A DNA stretch of 64,000 bases, taken from positions 372,001 through 436,000 of the forward strand of contig NZ_KB892705.1 in NCBI RefSeq assembly GCF_000373905.1, read 5' to 3'. The position numbers and the translations under genes are program-made. Under the pieces are notes generated by a model. It was not told the DNA's origin and did not search any database. It worked only from the letters and a program-made list of their open reading frames with translations. Shown one piece after another: positions 30,674 through 40,144 of this stretch. Source of the stretch: Mycobacterium sp. 155. GTDB taxonomy: Bacteria > Actinomycetota > Actinomycetes > Mycobacteriales > Mycobacteriaceae. How positions within the stretch are numbered: the first letter of the stretch is position 1; every line of letters begins with the position of its first letter.

Positions 30674-30745
30674 GTTGACTCGTCTGAAATGCGCGCGTAT
30701 GGGGGTGTCGTTGCCTCATGGGAAATGCGCGCGTGGACGGCGCGC
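30674..30745 (+). repeat. two tandem 36-bp units at the left end of the IS
   Basis: Unit 1 (30674-30709) starts GTTGACTCGT and unit 2 (30710-30745) starts GTTGCCTCAT. In both, five bases follow and then ATGCGCGCG (30689 and 30725). The spacing is exactly 36 bases. Confidence 0.75.
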
Positions 30746-30782
30746 CTGCCTGATTGATCAGCGATGACTTCGGTAGGCCCAG

Positions 30783-32018
30783 ATGATGGGGTTGACATTG
30801 GCCGAGCGCAGAGCAATCACCGAGACCACCGCGATTCGTTATACGCAGGCCGGTAAGGGCGAGAAGGGTCGGATTCTCGACGAGTTGTGCGCCAACACCG
30901 GCTGGCATCGTAATCATGCTCGTAAGGCGCTCAAGGCGGCGCTGGCGCCCACGATCGTGGGGCCACGAAGTCCACGGCCGGTGACGTACGGCGAGGACGT
31001 CATCGCCGCGCTGACGGTGTGCTGGACCGTGCTGGGAATGCCCGCCGGCAAACGGCTCGCCCCGATGCTCATCGAGCTGGTGGCGGTGCTGCGCCACTTC
31101 CGGGAGCTGGTGATCAGTGACCAGACCGCGGCACTGCTGGTGTCGATGTCGGCGGTGACCATCGATCGTCGCCTGGCCGATGAACGAGCCAAGCGCACGA
31201 TCCGGGGACGGGTGGGCACCAAGCCGGGGTCACTGCTCAAAAGCCAGATCCCGATACGCACCTGGGCCGAATGGGACGACGCTGTGCCTGGTTTCGTTGA
31301 GATCGACACGGTCTTTCACGACGGCGGCAGTCGTGGTGGGGGCCATGCCTTCACGTTGACGGTGACCGACATCGCCACCGGCTGGACCGAGAACCACTCG
31401 CTACCCGACAGGACGGCCAAACACGTCCTGGCCGCCCTCAATCACGTCGCTGCCGCGATGCCGTTTCCGATCCTGGGCGTGGACTGCGACAACGGCTCGG
31501 AATTCATCAACGACGACTTGCTGACATGGTGTCAAGACCGCCGCATCACCTTCACCCGATCCCGACCGGGCAACAAGAACGACGGCTGCCACGTCGAACA
31601 GAAAAACTGGACGGTGGTCCGCACCACGGTCGGCTACTACCGCTACGACACCGCGTCAGAACTGTTGCTACTCAACGAGATATGGCAACTACAGTCGAAG
31701 CTGACCAACTACTTCCACCCCCAACAGAAACTGATATCCAAAGTCCGCACAGGCGCCAAAGTGTCCAGGAAACACGACAAAGCAACCACCCCGTTTCACC
31801 GCGTGATCGACCACCCGGGCATGACCGTGGATCGCATCGTGGCGATCAAACGGACCTACTCGCTGATCAATCCGGCTGCCACCCAACGCCAGATTCAGGC
31901 GTTGACCACCCAGCTCATCACGCTGGCCACCAGCAAAGCCCAAGCCGGTGTCCCCGCCCCAATCACCAAGCGCGCACGCTCACGTGAGGCAACGAACCAC
32001 CCTTCGCGCGCATCTTGA
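30783..32018 (+). CDS. DDE (integrase-core, rve-like) transposase
   Basis: This 411-residue transposase has an N-terminal helix-turn-helix region (about 1-60, with GRILDELCANTGWHRNHARKAL) and a catalytic core with the acidic triad Asp175 (FVEIDTVFHD), Asp236 (VDCDNGSEFI) and Glu272 (GCHVEQKNW). Thirty-five residues separate the second Asp and the Glu, the classical DD35E arrangement of integrase-like enzymes. The frame is intact from ATG 30783 to the stop, so the element may still be active. The C-terminal tail is basic. I cannot assign the IS family from sequence alone. Confidence 0.85.
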   Translation: MMGLTLAERRAITETTAIRYTQAGKGEKGRILDELCANTGWHRNHARKALKAALAPTIVGPRSPRPVTYGEDVIAALTVCWTVLGMPAGKRLAPMLIELVAVLRHFRELVISDQTAALLVSMSAVTIDRRLADERAKRTIRGRVGTKPGSLLKSQIPIRTWAEWDDAVPGFVEIDTVFHDGGSRGGGHAFTLTVTDIATGWTENHSLPDRTAKHVLAALNHVAAAMPFPILGVDCDNGSEFINDDLLTWCQDRRITFTRSRPGNKNDGCHVEQKNWTVVRTTVGYYRYDTASELLLLNEIWQLQSKLTNYFHPQQKLISKVRTGAKVSRKHDKATTPFHRVIDHPGMTVDRIVAIKRTYSLINPAATQRQIQALTTQLITLATSKAQAGVPAPITKRARSREATNHPSRAS

Positions 32019-32029
32019 CATGAGGCAAC
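31958..32029 (-). repeat. two tandem 36-bp units at the right end of the IS, inverted
   Basis: Read on the minus strand, unit 1 (32029-31994) starts GTTGCCTCAT and has ATGCGCGCG at 32013-32005; unit 2 (31993-31958) starts GTTGCCTCAC with a decayed GTGCGCGC. The order mirrors the left end. Confidence 0.7.
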
Positions 32030-32032
32030 TTG

Positions 32033-32037
32033 CTGAC
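32033..32037 (+). repeat. right copy of the probable target site duplication (CTGAC)
   Basis: CTGAC directly follows the right IS end and directly precedes the stop codon (32038-32040) of the glycosylase gene on the minus strand. Confidence 0.45.
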
Positions 32038-32541
32038 TCATACGCAGCCGAGGACGGCCCGCCAGGCATCCAGCTTGTCGGCGTAGGCCATGGTGTGCGC
32101 GGGACTGGTTGATGGCAGCCGCACGCGAGCCGGTGACGGCTCGATGTGCACAAGGCGGCGGTAGTTCGCCTCGGCGGCGGCGCCGTTGAACACCACGAGT
32201 TCGATCTCACGGTGATCATCGAAGAACTGCCTGAAGTCGTTGGGCACCATGCTGTCTCGCTCGACTGCGGAATCGAGGCTACCCACCCGGCGGCAGGACC
32301 GCAGCACGTCCCATACCGCGATCCTGTGTTCCTGCAGTGCGGCTACCCGCTCGGGATACGGCTTCGCCGCATCGAATCCGACCACGTCGGCGGCGATCCG
32401 CCAGAACGCATTGCGCGGGTTGCCGTAGTACTCCCGGGCGGCCAGCGAAGTGACACTCGGCATGTTGCCGAGGATGAGCAGCCGCGGCCGTTCGCCGACG
32501 ATGGGCGCCAGCCCCTGCAGCACCTCGCTCACCAGAGGCAC
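32038..32541 (-). CDS. DNA glycosylase of the UDG superfamily, hypoxanthine-DNA glycosylase (family 6)-like
   Basis: This 167-residue protein has the motif 1 region [29 protein letters not shown] and the motif 2 region STSPAHTM. The pattern, with Asn in GNPRNAFW and no catalytic Asp in motif 1, fits family 6 (deoxyinosine/hypoxanthine glycosylase) rather than classical Mug. It would start base excision repair of deaminated adenine. The start is GTG 32541, and the Shine-Dalgarno is weak. The IS is inserted just after its stop codon, so the coding region is intact. It is divergent from the adenylyl cyclase. Confidence 0.8.
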   Translation of the reverse strand: MPLVSEVLQGLAPIVGERPRLLILGNMPSVTSLAAREYYGNPRNAFWRIAADVVGFDAAKPYPERVAALQEHRIAVWDVLRSCRRVGSLDSAVERDSMVPNDFRQFFDDHREIELVVFNGAAAEANYRRLVHIEPSPARVRLPSTSPAHTMAYADKLDAWRAVLGCV

Positions 32542-32607
32542 TCAACCATATTCGCGGTCAGGGCCGTCGGCCACGATCATCGAGCCTTCGGTGCTGCATT
32601 GACGAGA

Positions 32608-32613
32608 TACGTT
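32608..32613 (+). promoter_or_regulatory. -10 element of a leaderless promoter (adenylyl cyclase)
   Basis: TACGTT is followed by six bases and then GTG 32620. No Shine-Dalgarno sequence is present. Confidence 0.5.
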
Positions 32614-32619
32614 GAGGTG

Positions 32620-33714
32620 GTGTCTGAGGACGATTTACTCGCGGGTCTGGAGGGCGCCGCCCGCGCGCAGCGCGCCGAGCTGATTCCCTGGCTGCTGGAC
32701 CGCGGGATCACCGTCGACCAGATCCGCCACGAGATCGCCCCAGCGCTGCTGGCCCCGCGCCGAATCCTCGGCGACGACGGCCAGTACGTGTCGGCGCGTG
32801 AAATCAGCGAACAGGTCGGTATTGACCTCGAGCTGTTGCAGCGCCTGCAGCGGGCGATGGGGCTGCAGTCGGTCGCTGATCCCGATGCCGTGGTTCTGCC
32901 GCGTGCCGATGCCGAGATCGTCGCGCTCGCCCAGCGCTTCATCGAACTCGGGATCGAACCCGACCAGATCGTGCTCGTCACACGGGTGCTGGCCGAGGGA
33001 CTGGGTCGGGCGGCGGAGGTGATGCGGTACGCGGCCTTGGCGGCTGTATTGACTCCTGGGGTGACGGAGCTGCAGATCGCTCAGGCGTCCGAGCGGTTGA
33101 TGACCGCCGTGGCCCCGCTGATCGGGCCGATGATCCAGAACATGCTGTTCGTCCAGCTGCGCCACGCCCTGGAAACCGAGGCGGTCACCGCCTCCGAACG
33201 CGCCGAGGGGGTACCGCTGCCCGGTGCCCGGCTGGTCAGTGTGGCGTTCGCGGACCTGGTGGGGTTCACGAGTCTGGGGGAGGTGGTGCCTCCGGAGGAT
33301 CTGGAGCGGTTGGCCAATCGCCTGGCCGACGCGGCGCGTGACGTCGCGGTGGCGCCTGTGCGATTGATCAAGACCATCGGTGATGCGGTCATGTTCGTCA
33401 GCACCGATCCGGGTGCCCTGCTGGATGCCGCGCTGGCGTTGGTTGCCGTCACCGAGACCGAAGAGGATTTCCCGCGGCTGCGGGTGGGCCTGGCCACAGG
33501 GCTCGCGGTGAGCCGGGCCGGCGACTGGTTCGGCAGTCCGGTGAACCTGGCCAGCCGGGTCACCGGGGCGGCGCGGCCGGGGAGCGTGCTGGTGGCCGAA
33601 TCCACGCGCGAGGCGATCGGTGGCGCAGACCGGTTCACGTGGTCCTTCGCCGGGGCACGACGCCTCAAGGGCATCACGGGTGAGGTGAAGCTGTTCCGCG
33701 CCCGGCGGGCCTGA
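32620..33714 (+). CDS. class III adenylyl cyclase with autoinhibitory N-terminal domain (Rv1264 type)
   Basis: This 364-residue soluble protein makes cAMP from ATP. The N-terminal half (about 1-190) is all-helical, and in the M. tuberculosis enzyme Rv1264 it is a pH-responsive autoinhibitory domain (established). The C-terminal cyclase homology domain has the first metal Asp in [12 protein letters not shown] (Asp212), the adenine-selecting Lys in [11 protein letters not shown] (Lys251), the second metal Asp (Asp255), and [17 protein letters not shown] with the transition-state Asn and Arg. All catalytic residues appear present. GTG 32617 and 32620 are both possible; the leaderless spacing favours 32620. 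Confidence 0.92.
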   Translation: MSEDDLLAGLEGAARAQRAELIPWLLDRGITVDQIRHEIAPALLAPRRILGDDGQYVSAREISEQVGIDLELLQRLQRAMGLQSVADPDAVVLPRADAEIVALAQRFIELGIEPDQIVLVTRVLAEGLGRAAEVMRYAALAAVLTPGVTELQIAQASERLMTAVAPLIGPMIQNMLFVQLRHALETEAVTASERAEGVPLPGARLVSVAFADLVGFTSLGEVVPPEDLERLANRLADAARDVAVAPVRLIKTIGDAVMFVSTDPGALLDAALALVAVTETEEDFPRLRVGLATGLAVSRAGDWFGSPVNLASRVTGAARPGSVLVAESTREAIGGADRFTWSFAGARRLKGITGEVKLFRARRA

Positions 33715-33794
33715 CGACTCGGACGAGCTTTATCGAATCTTCACAGAACGACTAGCCCAGCCATACCGACCCTGGGCAGGCTCGAGCCGTGGAT

Positions 33795-34391
33795 ATGAAA
33801 AGAACCATGGCGACAGGAGCCGCCGCGCTCGCAACCGTTGCATTCGCGGCGGGCTGTAGCAACTCTTCGGGCACCCCCGCGAGCAGCCCGACCGATCAGC
33901 CGACCACGAGCACCTCGACCGCTGCTCCGGCCAGCAACCAGCCGCATAACGATGCCGATGTCATGTTCGCCCAGCACATGATCCCGCATCACCAGCAGGC
34001 CGTCGAGATGAGTGACATGTTGCTGGCCAAGCAGAGCATCGACAAGCGCGTGACCGACCTGGCCACCCAGGTCAAGGCCGCACAGGCCCCTGAGATCCGG
34101 CAGATGCAGGGCTGGCTCACCTCCTGGGGCAATCCGCCCATGCCCGCAATGGGCCACATGCAGGGCATGATGTCCGACGCCGATATGGACGTGCTGCGTG
34201 ACGCACAGGGCGTCGAGGCCGCCAAGCTCTACCTGACTCAGATGATCGCGCACCACGAGGGCGCGATCACCATGGCGCAGACGGAAATCAGCGATGGTCA
34301 GTATCCGGATGCGGTGAAAATGGCGCACTCGATCGTCACCACGCAGCAGCAGGAGATCGACACCATGCGCGCCATCCTCGGCACGCTCTGA
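33795..34391 (+). CDS. DUF305 lipoprotein, likely periplasmic copper-binding
   Basis: This 198-residue protein has a signal peptide, a lipobox AAGC near residue 21 and a Ser/Thr/Pro-rich linker. The DUF305 domain follows, with the repeated signatures MFAQHMIPHHQQAVEMSDM and YLTQMIAHHEGAITMAQ and a Met/His-rich middle (MPAMGHMQGMM). DUF305 proteins are ferritin-like four-helix bundles often encoded beside copper resistance genes, and the Met/His clusters suggest Cu binding outside the membrane. ATG 33795 is chosen; GTG 33789 is equally open. It lies next to the copper two-component system and CopZ/CopA, convergent with the kinase gene, with three bases between stops. Confidence 0.85.
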   Translation: MKRTMATGAAALATVAFAAGCSNSSGTPASSPTDQPTTSTSTAAPASNQPHNDADVMFAQHMIPHHQQAVEMSDMLLAKQSIDKRVTDLATQVKAAQAPEIRQMQGWLTSWGNPPMPAMGHMQGMMSDADMDVLRDAQGVEAAKLYLTQMIAHHEGAITMAQTEISDGQYPDAVKMAHSIVTTQQQEIDTMRAILGTL

Positions 34392-34394
34392 CCC

Positions 34395-35498
34395 CTAACC
34401 GGCGGGCAGAGTCACGACGAACGTGGCGCCGGCGCCTGCGCCGGAACTGCTGACACTGATCCGGCCGTGGTGGGCTTCGACGAGGGCCTTGGCGATGGAC
34501 AGGCCGATGCCGGAGCCGCCACGGTCGCGGTCACGGGCCGTATCTGTGCGGTAGAAGCGTTCGAAGACGTGTGGCAGGTGCTCGGCAGAGATGCCGTCAC
34601 CGGTGTCGCTCACCGTGAGTGTGACCGTGTTCTTGGTTGCGCTGGCAGCGATTTGGACGTATCCCCCCGATGGGGTGTGGCGCAGCGCGTTGTCCAGCAG
34701 GTTGCCGAGCACCTGGCCGAGTCTGTGTGGATCCGCCCATAGATGCGGCAGTGCGGAGCCGATGTCGGAGTGCAGGGTGACGCCTTTGGCGTCGAACCGG
34801 TTGGCGGCGGCGACCACCGCGAGCGCCACCAGATCCGCGACCGATACCGCCGCCGGTTCGACTGTGGCCCGACCCTCCTCGGCCTTCGCGAGTGCGGCGG
34901 CATCGTCGGAGAACCGCACCAGCCGGCGGGTGTGCTGACGCAGAACGTCCGTGGTCTCGCTGTCGAGGGTGCGCACACCGTCCTCGATGGCCTCGACGTA
35001 GGCCTCCAAAACTGCGACAGGAGTTCGGATCTCATGCGCCAGGTCGCCGAGCAACCGGCGCCGGCTGGTGTCGACCGCCTGCAGCCGGCCCGCCATGTCG
35101 TTGAAAGATTGTGCCAGGGCGTCGAATTCGTCGCCCAGATGCGCCGGCGGCACCCGCGAGTCGTAGCGGCCGTCGGCGATGGCGGTGGCCGCTGTGGCGA
35201 CATCGCTGACCGAGCGCTGCAGCCGCCGGCTGAGGTACCAGGTGACCACCAGGGCGGCCAGCGCGGCCACACACATCGCGACGCCCACCGAGATGACGGT
35301 GGCATAGACGTATGCCTGCTCGGCATGCATCTGCTGGGCCGAATCGCCAGAAAGGCCGGCCCGGTGCAGATGTTCGCGGAACAACGGCGGACCGACGACC
35401 GCAGCCACCACGCCGGTGGTTCCGGCCGCGGCGACCAGTACCAGGGCCTGCGCAAGCAAGAACCGGGTGCCAAGCCCGGCCTGCCGGCGGCGCGTCAT
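34395..35498 (-). CDS. sensor histidine kinase, putative copper sensor
   Basis: This 367-residue kinase has two membrane helices (about 13-36 and 66-88) enclosing a short outside loop of about 28 residues that carries REHLHRAGLSGDSAQQMHAEQ, with three His and one Met that could bind metal. A HAMP domain (about 89-142), the H-box GDLAHEIRTPVAVLEAY with His155, and the ATPase boxes NLLDNALRHTP, VSDTGDGIS and GGSGIGLSIAK follow. It should phosphorylate the response regulator encoded just upstream, whose stop overlaps its ATG. The neighbourhood (DUF305, CopZ, CopA) argues for a copper signal; this is inference. Confidence 0.88.
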   Translation of the reverse strand: MTRRRQAGLGTRFLLAQALVLVAAAGTTGVVAAVVGPPLFREHLHRAGLSGDSAQQMHAEQAYVYATVISVGVAMCVAALAALVVTWYLSRRLQRSVSDVATAATAIADGRYDSRVPPAHLGDEFDALAQSFNDMAGRLQAVDTSRRRLLGDLAHEIRTPVAVLEAYVEAIEDGVRTLDSETTDVLRQHTRRLVRFSDDAAALAKAEEGRATVEPAAVSVADLVALAVVAAANRFDAKGVTLHSDIGSALPHLWADPHRLGQVLGNLLDNALRHTPSGGYVQIAASATKNTVTLTVSDTGDGISAEHLPHVFERFYRTDTARDRDRGGSGIGLSIAKALVEAHHGRISVSSSGAGAGATFVVTLPAG

Positions 35499-36214
35499 CG
35501 GCCGGTGCCCATCTTGTACCCGACGCCACGTACCGTCATCACGTACCGCGGCGCGGCCGGATCGTCGCGAAGTTTGCGTCGCAGGTGCCCGATATGGACG
35601 TCGACCAGATGCTCGTTGCCGACATAGCTTGGTTCCCAGACTGTTTCGATCAGACGGTGTCTGCTGAGCACCACACCGGGGTGTGCCGAGAGTGCGGCGA
35701 GCACATCGAATTCGGTGCGGGTCAGCACGATCTGTTCGTCATCGATGGATACCTGCCGACCTGCGACGTCGATGCGCAGCGGTCCGAACACCCGGGCGCT
35801 CTCCGTACTCGCGGCCGTGTTGCGCGGCCTGCGCAGCATCGCCTTGACCCGGGCGACCAGCTCGCGGGGGCTGAAAGGCTTGGTCAGGTAGTCGTCGGCG
35901 CCGACGGACAGTCCGACGATGGTGTCGAGCTCGGTGTCGCGGGCGGTCAGCATCACCACGTAGGCGTCGGAGAAGGTACGCAGCCGGCGACATACCTCGA
36001 TGCCGTCGATTCCGGGCAGGCCCAGGTCGAGCACCACGACGTCGGGATCGACCTCGCGGGCTATGGCGAGGGCATCGGGCCCCGTGTAGGCGAGGCTGAC
36101 CTCGAACTGTTCGCGGTCCAGGTAGCTGGCGACGACGCCGGCCAGCGCCGTCTCGTCGTCGACAACCAGGGCGCGGTAACCGGCCGGTGTTGAGTCCACC
36201 ACTTTATGGTGCAT
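35495..36214 (-). CDS. OmpR-family response regulator, putative copper response
   Basis: This 239-residue regulator has a receiver domain with the acidic pocket VDDE (about 18-21), phosphoacceptor Asp63 in VVLDLGLPG and the conserved Lys112 in LTKPFSPRE, followed by a winged-helix DNA-binding domain (LTRTEFDVLAALSAHPG, VDVHIGHLRRKL, VRGVGYKMG). ATG 36214 has AGGG about six bases upstream. The promoter region is shared with the divergent copZ-copA genes and contains a CsoR-type palindrome. With the kinase it forms a two-gene operon (4-base ATGA overlap). Its own direct-repeat site was not recognised. Confidence 0.9.
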   Translation of the reverse strand: MHHKVVDSTPAGYRALVVDDETALAGVVASYLDREQFEVSLAYTGPDALAIAREVDPDVVVLDLGLPGIDGIEVCRRLRTFSDAYVVMLTARDTELDTIVGLSVGADDYLTKPFSPRELVARVKAMLRRPRNTAASTESARVFGPLRIDVAGRQVSIDDEQIVLTRTEFDVLAALSAHPGVVLSRHRLIETVWEPSYVGNEHLVDVHIGHLRRKLRDDPAAPRYVMTVRGVGYKMGTGR

Positions 36215-36229
36215 GGGCACCCTACTTTT

Positions 36230-36246
36230 ATACCCTAGGGGGGTAT
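36230..36246. promoter_or_regulatory. CsoR-type copper operator
   Basis: ATACCCTAGGGGGGTAT is an inverted repeat, ATACCC...GGGTAT, closely like the type 2 CsoR operator of Bacillus and Listeria copZA (ATACCCTACGGGGGTAT). It overlaps the -10 of copZ and lies 16 bases from the divergent response regulator start, so one bound repressor could control both directions. No csoR gene is in the window. Confidence 0.65.
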
Positions 36247-36249
36247 AGT
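36244..36249 (+). promoter_or_regulatory. -10 element, probably leaderless (copZ)
   Basis: TATAGT is followed by eight bases and then ATG 36258. It overlaps the right arm of the copper operator. The sequence reads TACTAT on the other strand and could serve the divergent gene too. Confidence 0.5.
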
Positions 36250-36257
36250 ATGGGGTT

Positions 36258-36464
36258 ATGAGCATTCAAACCATCACTGTCACTGGTATGACCTGCGGGC
36301 ATTGCGTTTCCTCGGTGCGTGACCAGGTCGGCGGCATCCCCGGGGTCACTGCCGTCGACGTCGACCTGTCCACCGGCCGGGTCACGATCGAGAGCGATGC
36401 GCCCGTCGCCGCAGCCGCCATCAACGATGCCGTGGCCGAGGCCGGCTACCAGGTGGCGAACTGA
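36258..36464 (+). CDS. copZ: CopZ-type copper chaperone (HMA domain)
   Basis: This 68-residue single heavy-metal-associated domain has TVTGMTCGHCVSSVRD, with the Cys-x-x-Cys pair at residues 13-16 that binds Cu(I), and the typical AINDAVAEAGYQV end. It carries copper in the cytoplasm and hands it to the CopA ATPase encoded 46 bases downstream. Its promoter overlaps the CsoR-type palindrome, so expression should rise with copper. Confidence 0.93.
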   Translation: MSIQTITVTGMTCGHCVSSVRDQVGGIPGVTAVDVDLSTGRVTIESDAPVAAAAINDAVAEAGYQVAN

Positions 36465-36510
36465 CCGGTGACCGTGCTGCACGGCCACCAGTACTGACGA
36501 GGAGGTCGAC

Positions 36511-38702
<2,192 letters not shown>

Positions 38703-38706
<4 letters not shown>

Positions 38707-39212
38707 CCAACGACGACATCGCCTACCGGATCGTCGACAGCCCCGTCGGCCCGCTGCTGCTGGCCGTCACCCACCAGGGCGTCGTCCGCGTGGCCTTCGC
38801 TCGTGAAGATCACGACGCTGTGCTGCAGGTGCTGGCTGACAAGATCAGCCCGCGCATCCTGCATGCACCGGGCCGTCTGGACCGGACCGCCCGCGAACTC
38901 GACGAGTACTTCGCCGGTGCACGAAGGGAATTCGCCGTTCCCCTGGACTGGCGGTTGTCGGCGGGCTTCCGCAGGACGGTGCTCCACCATCTCCCGGAGA
39001 TCGGCTACGGGCAGACCACAAGCTACGCCATGCTGGCCCGGCTGGCCGGTAACCCGAAGGCCGTGCGTGCGGTCGGGACGGCCTGCGCCACCAACCCGCT
39101 GCCGGTCGTGGTGCCGTGTCACCGGGTGGTCCGTAGCGACGGCGCGATGGGCGGTTATCTCGGCGGGACCGATGCCAAGCGGCTGCTGTTGGCGCTGGAG
39201 AGCGTGGCATGA
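38703..39212 (+). CDS. ogt: methylated-DNA-protein cysteine methyltransferase (Ogt/MGMT)
   Basis: This 169-residue suicide repair protein removes O6-alkyl groups from guanine onto its own cysteine. The active site is [14 protein letters not shown] with Cys139. The wedge helix residues [16 protein letters not shown] and [11 protein letters not shown] form the DNA-binding helix-turn-helix region. The N-terminal part lacks an Ada regulatory domain. Its ATG is the ATGA overlap with the copA stop, so it is translated by coupling with a copper pump. Its own TGA overlaps the next ATG. Confidence 0.95.
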
Positions 39213-39448
39213 ATGTCGACGCTGTGCGCTGGCATCCTGGTGTCATGGCAAAGGAAATCGACCGGGTCCGGGCACAGAGCGCCCTCGCGGTCATCAAGCA
39301 GCACCCTGGCATGGTGCTGTTCGTATTGTCGCCGGTCATCGTCGTGCTGGGTGCGGTGTGGTGGCTCATGGGCCCCGGTTGGGCCGGGCTGCTACTGGTC
39401 GCGCTGGTGCTGGCCGGCGGTGCGGCTCTGCTGCTCAGGCGCAACTGA
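39209..39448 (+). CDS. small membrane protein with two hydrophobic segments
   Basis: This 79-residue protein has two hydrophobic stretches (MVLFVLSPVIVVLGAVWWLM and GPGWAGLLLVALVLAGGAALLL) joined by Gly-Pro-Gly and ending in Arg-Arg-Asn, a likely helical hairpin with both ends in the cytoplasm. It has no recognised family. ATG 39209 overlaps the ogt stop; ATG 39245 (67 residues, MAKEIDRVRAQS) is an alternative and perhaps more natural start. It is the last gene of the copZ-copA-ogt chain. Confidence 0.6.
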   Translation: MNVDAVRWHPGVMAKEIDRVRAQSALAVIKQHPGMVLFVLSPVIVVLGAVWWLMGPGWAGLLLVALVLAGGAALLLRRN

Positions 39449-39515
39449 TCCGAGGGTTGTTCGCCGGTGGTGAACGCCGCTCTACCAGCGCTGTAACGGT
39501 GTAATCATGTAATTT

Positions 39516-40070
39516 ATGAAACAACACCATCAGCACAGCCGCGGGGGCTGGCAGCAAGCCCAGCAGCCCGCCACTCACGATGTTCCCGAGTGGTTCGCCG
39601 GGCGACTGCCCGACAACTGGTTCACCGGTGACCCCACGGTCGTCGTCGACCGCGAAGAGATCACCGTCATCGGACGGTTGCCCGACCCCACCGACGGTGA
39701 GAGCGAGGCCAGGGCGTCCGGCCGGGCCGCGCGCTTCCGTGAAGAGACGCGCGCCGAGCGCATGCGTATCGCCGACGAGGCACAGGACAAGTTCGGCCGC
39801 AAGGTCTCCTGGGGCGTGGAAATCAGTTCAGGAGAGGGCGCTGAACGAATCCTGTTCACCCACATCGCCGTTCCGGTGATGACCCGGCTCAAGCAACCCG
39901 AGCGGCAGGTCCTGGACACCCTCGTCGACGCCGGCGTGGCACGGTCCCGCTCCGATGCGCTGGCGTGGTCGGTCAAGTTGGTCGGTCAACACACCGAGGA
40001 GTGGCTGGGCAAGCTGCGGGACGCCATGAAGAACGTCGACGATCTGCGTGCCGAGGGCCCGGGCCTGTAG
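39516..40070 (+). CDS. conserved hypothetical actinobacterial protein
   Basis: This 184-residue soluble protein begins with a Gln/His-rich tail (MKQHHQHSRGGWQQAQQ). It is followed by VPEWFAGRLPDNWF, VVVDREEITVIGRLPD, an Arg/Glu-rich helix (RFREETRAERMRIADEAQDKFG), a strand SWGVEISSG, and a C-terminal helical part with QPERQVLDTLVDAGVARSRSDALAWSVKLVGQHTEEWL. The last part resembles the short helical region of ribbon-helix-helix or anti-sigma type proteins, but I do not recognise the family. The start has no ribosome binding site and lies in an unusually AT-rich patch (39494-39515), so it may be leaderless. Confidence 0.65.
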   Translation: MKQHHQHSRGGWQQAQQPATHDVPEWFAGRLPDNWFTGDPTVVVDREEITVIGRLPDPTDGESEARASGRAARFREETRAERMRIADEAQDKFGRKVSWGVEISSGEGAERILFTHIAVPVMTRLKQPERQVLDTLVDAGVARSRSDALAWSVKLVGQHTEEWLGKLRDAMKNVDDLRAEGPGL

Positions 40071-40144
40071 GTTTTCCCGCCGACACTGCGGTTTCTCGTG
40101 CGTTTTCGGCGATTTCACGCCACAACCCGTAGTCTCGGCGAGAC

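Larger units (their letters stand above)
30671..32032 (+). mobile_element. insertion sequence of 1362 bp with DDE transposase and tandem-repeat ends
   Basis: One transposase gene is enclosed by inverted ends that share GTTGnCTCnT and ATGCGCGCG in the same order and spacing. Each end holds two tandem copies of a 36-bp unit. A 5-bp direct repeat, CTGAC, flanks the element. It sits between the SOS promoter of the 13E12 gene and the stop codon of the DNA glycosylase gene, about 16 bases from the SOS promoter. The IS family was not identified; the ends are my reading from repeats and the duplication. Confidence 0.7.

Noticed and set aside
40071..40144. Possible small RNA or terminator between the hypothetical gene and the ABC exporter
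   Set aside because: Only short imperfect inverted repeats (CTCGGCGAGA) are present; nothing distinguishes them from chance.
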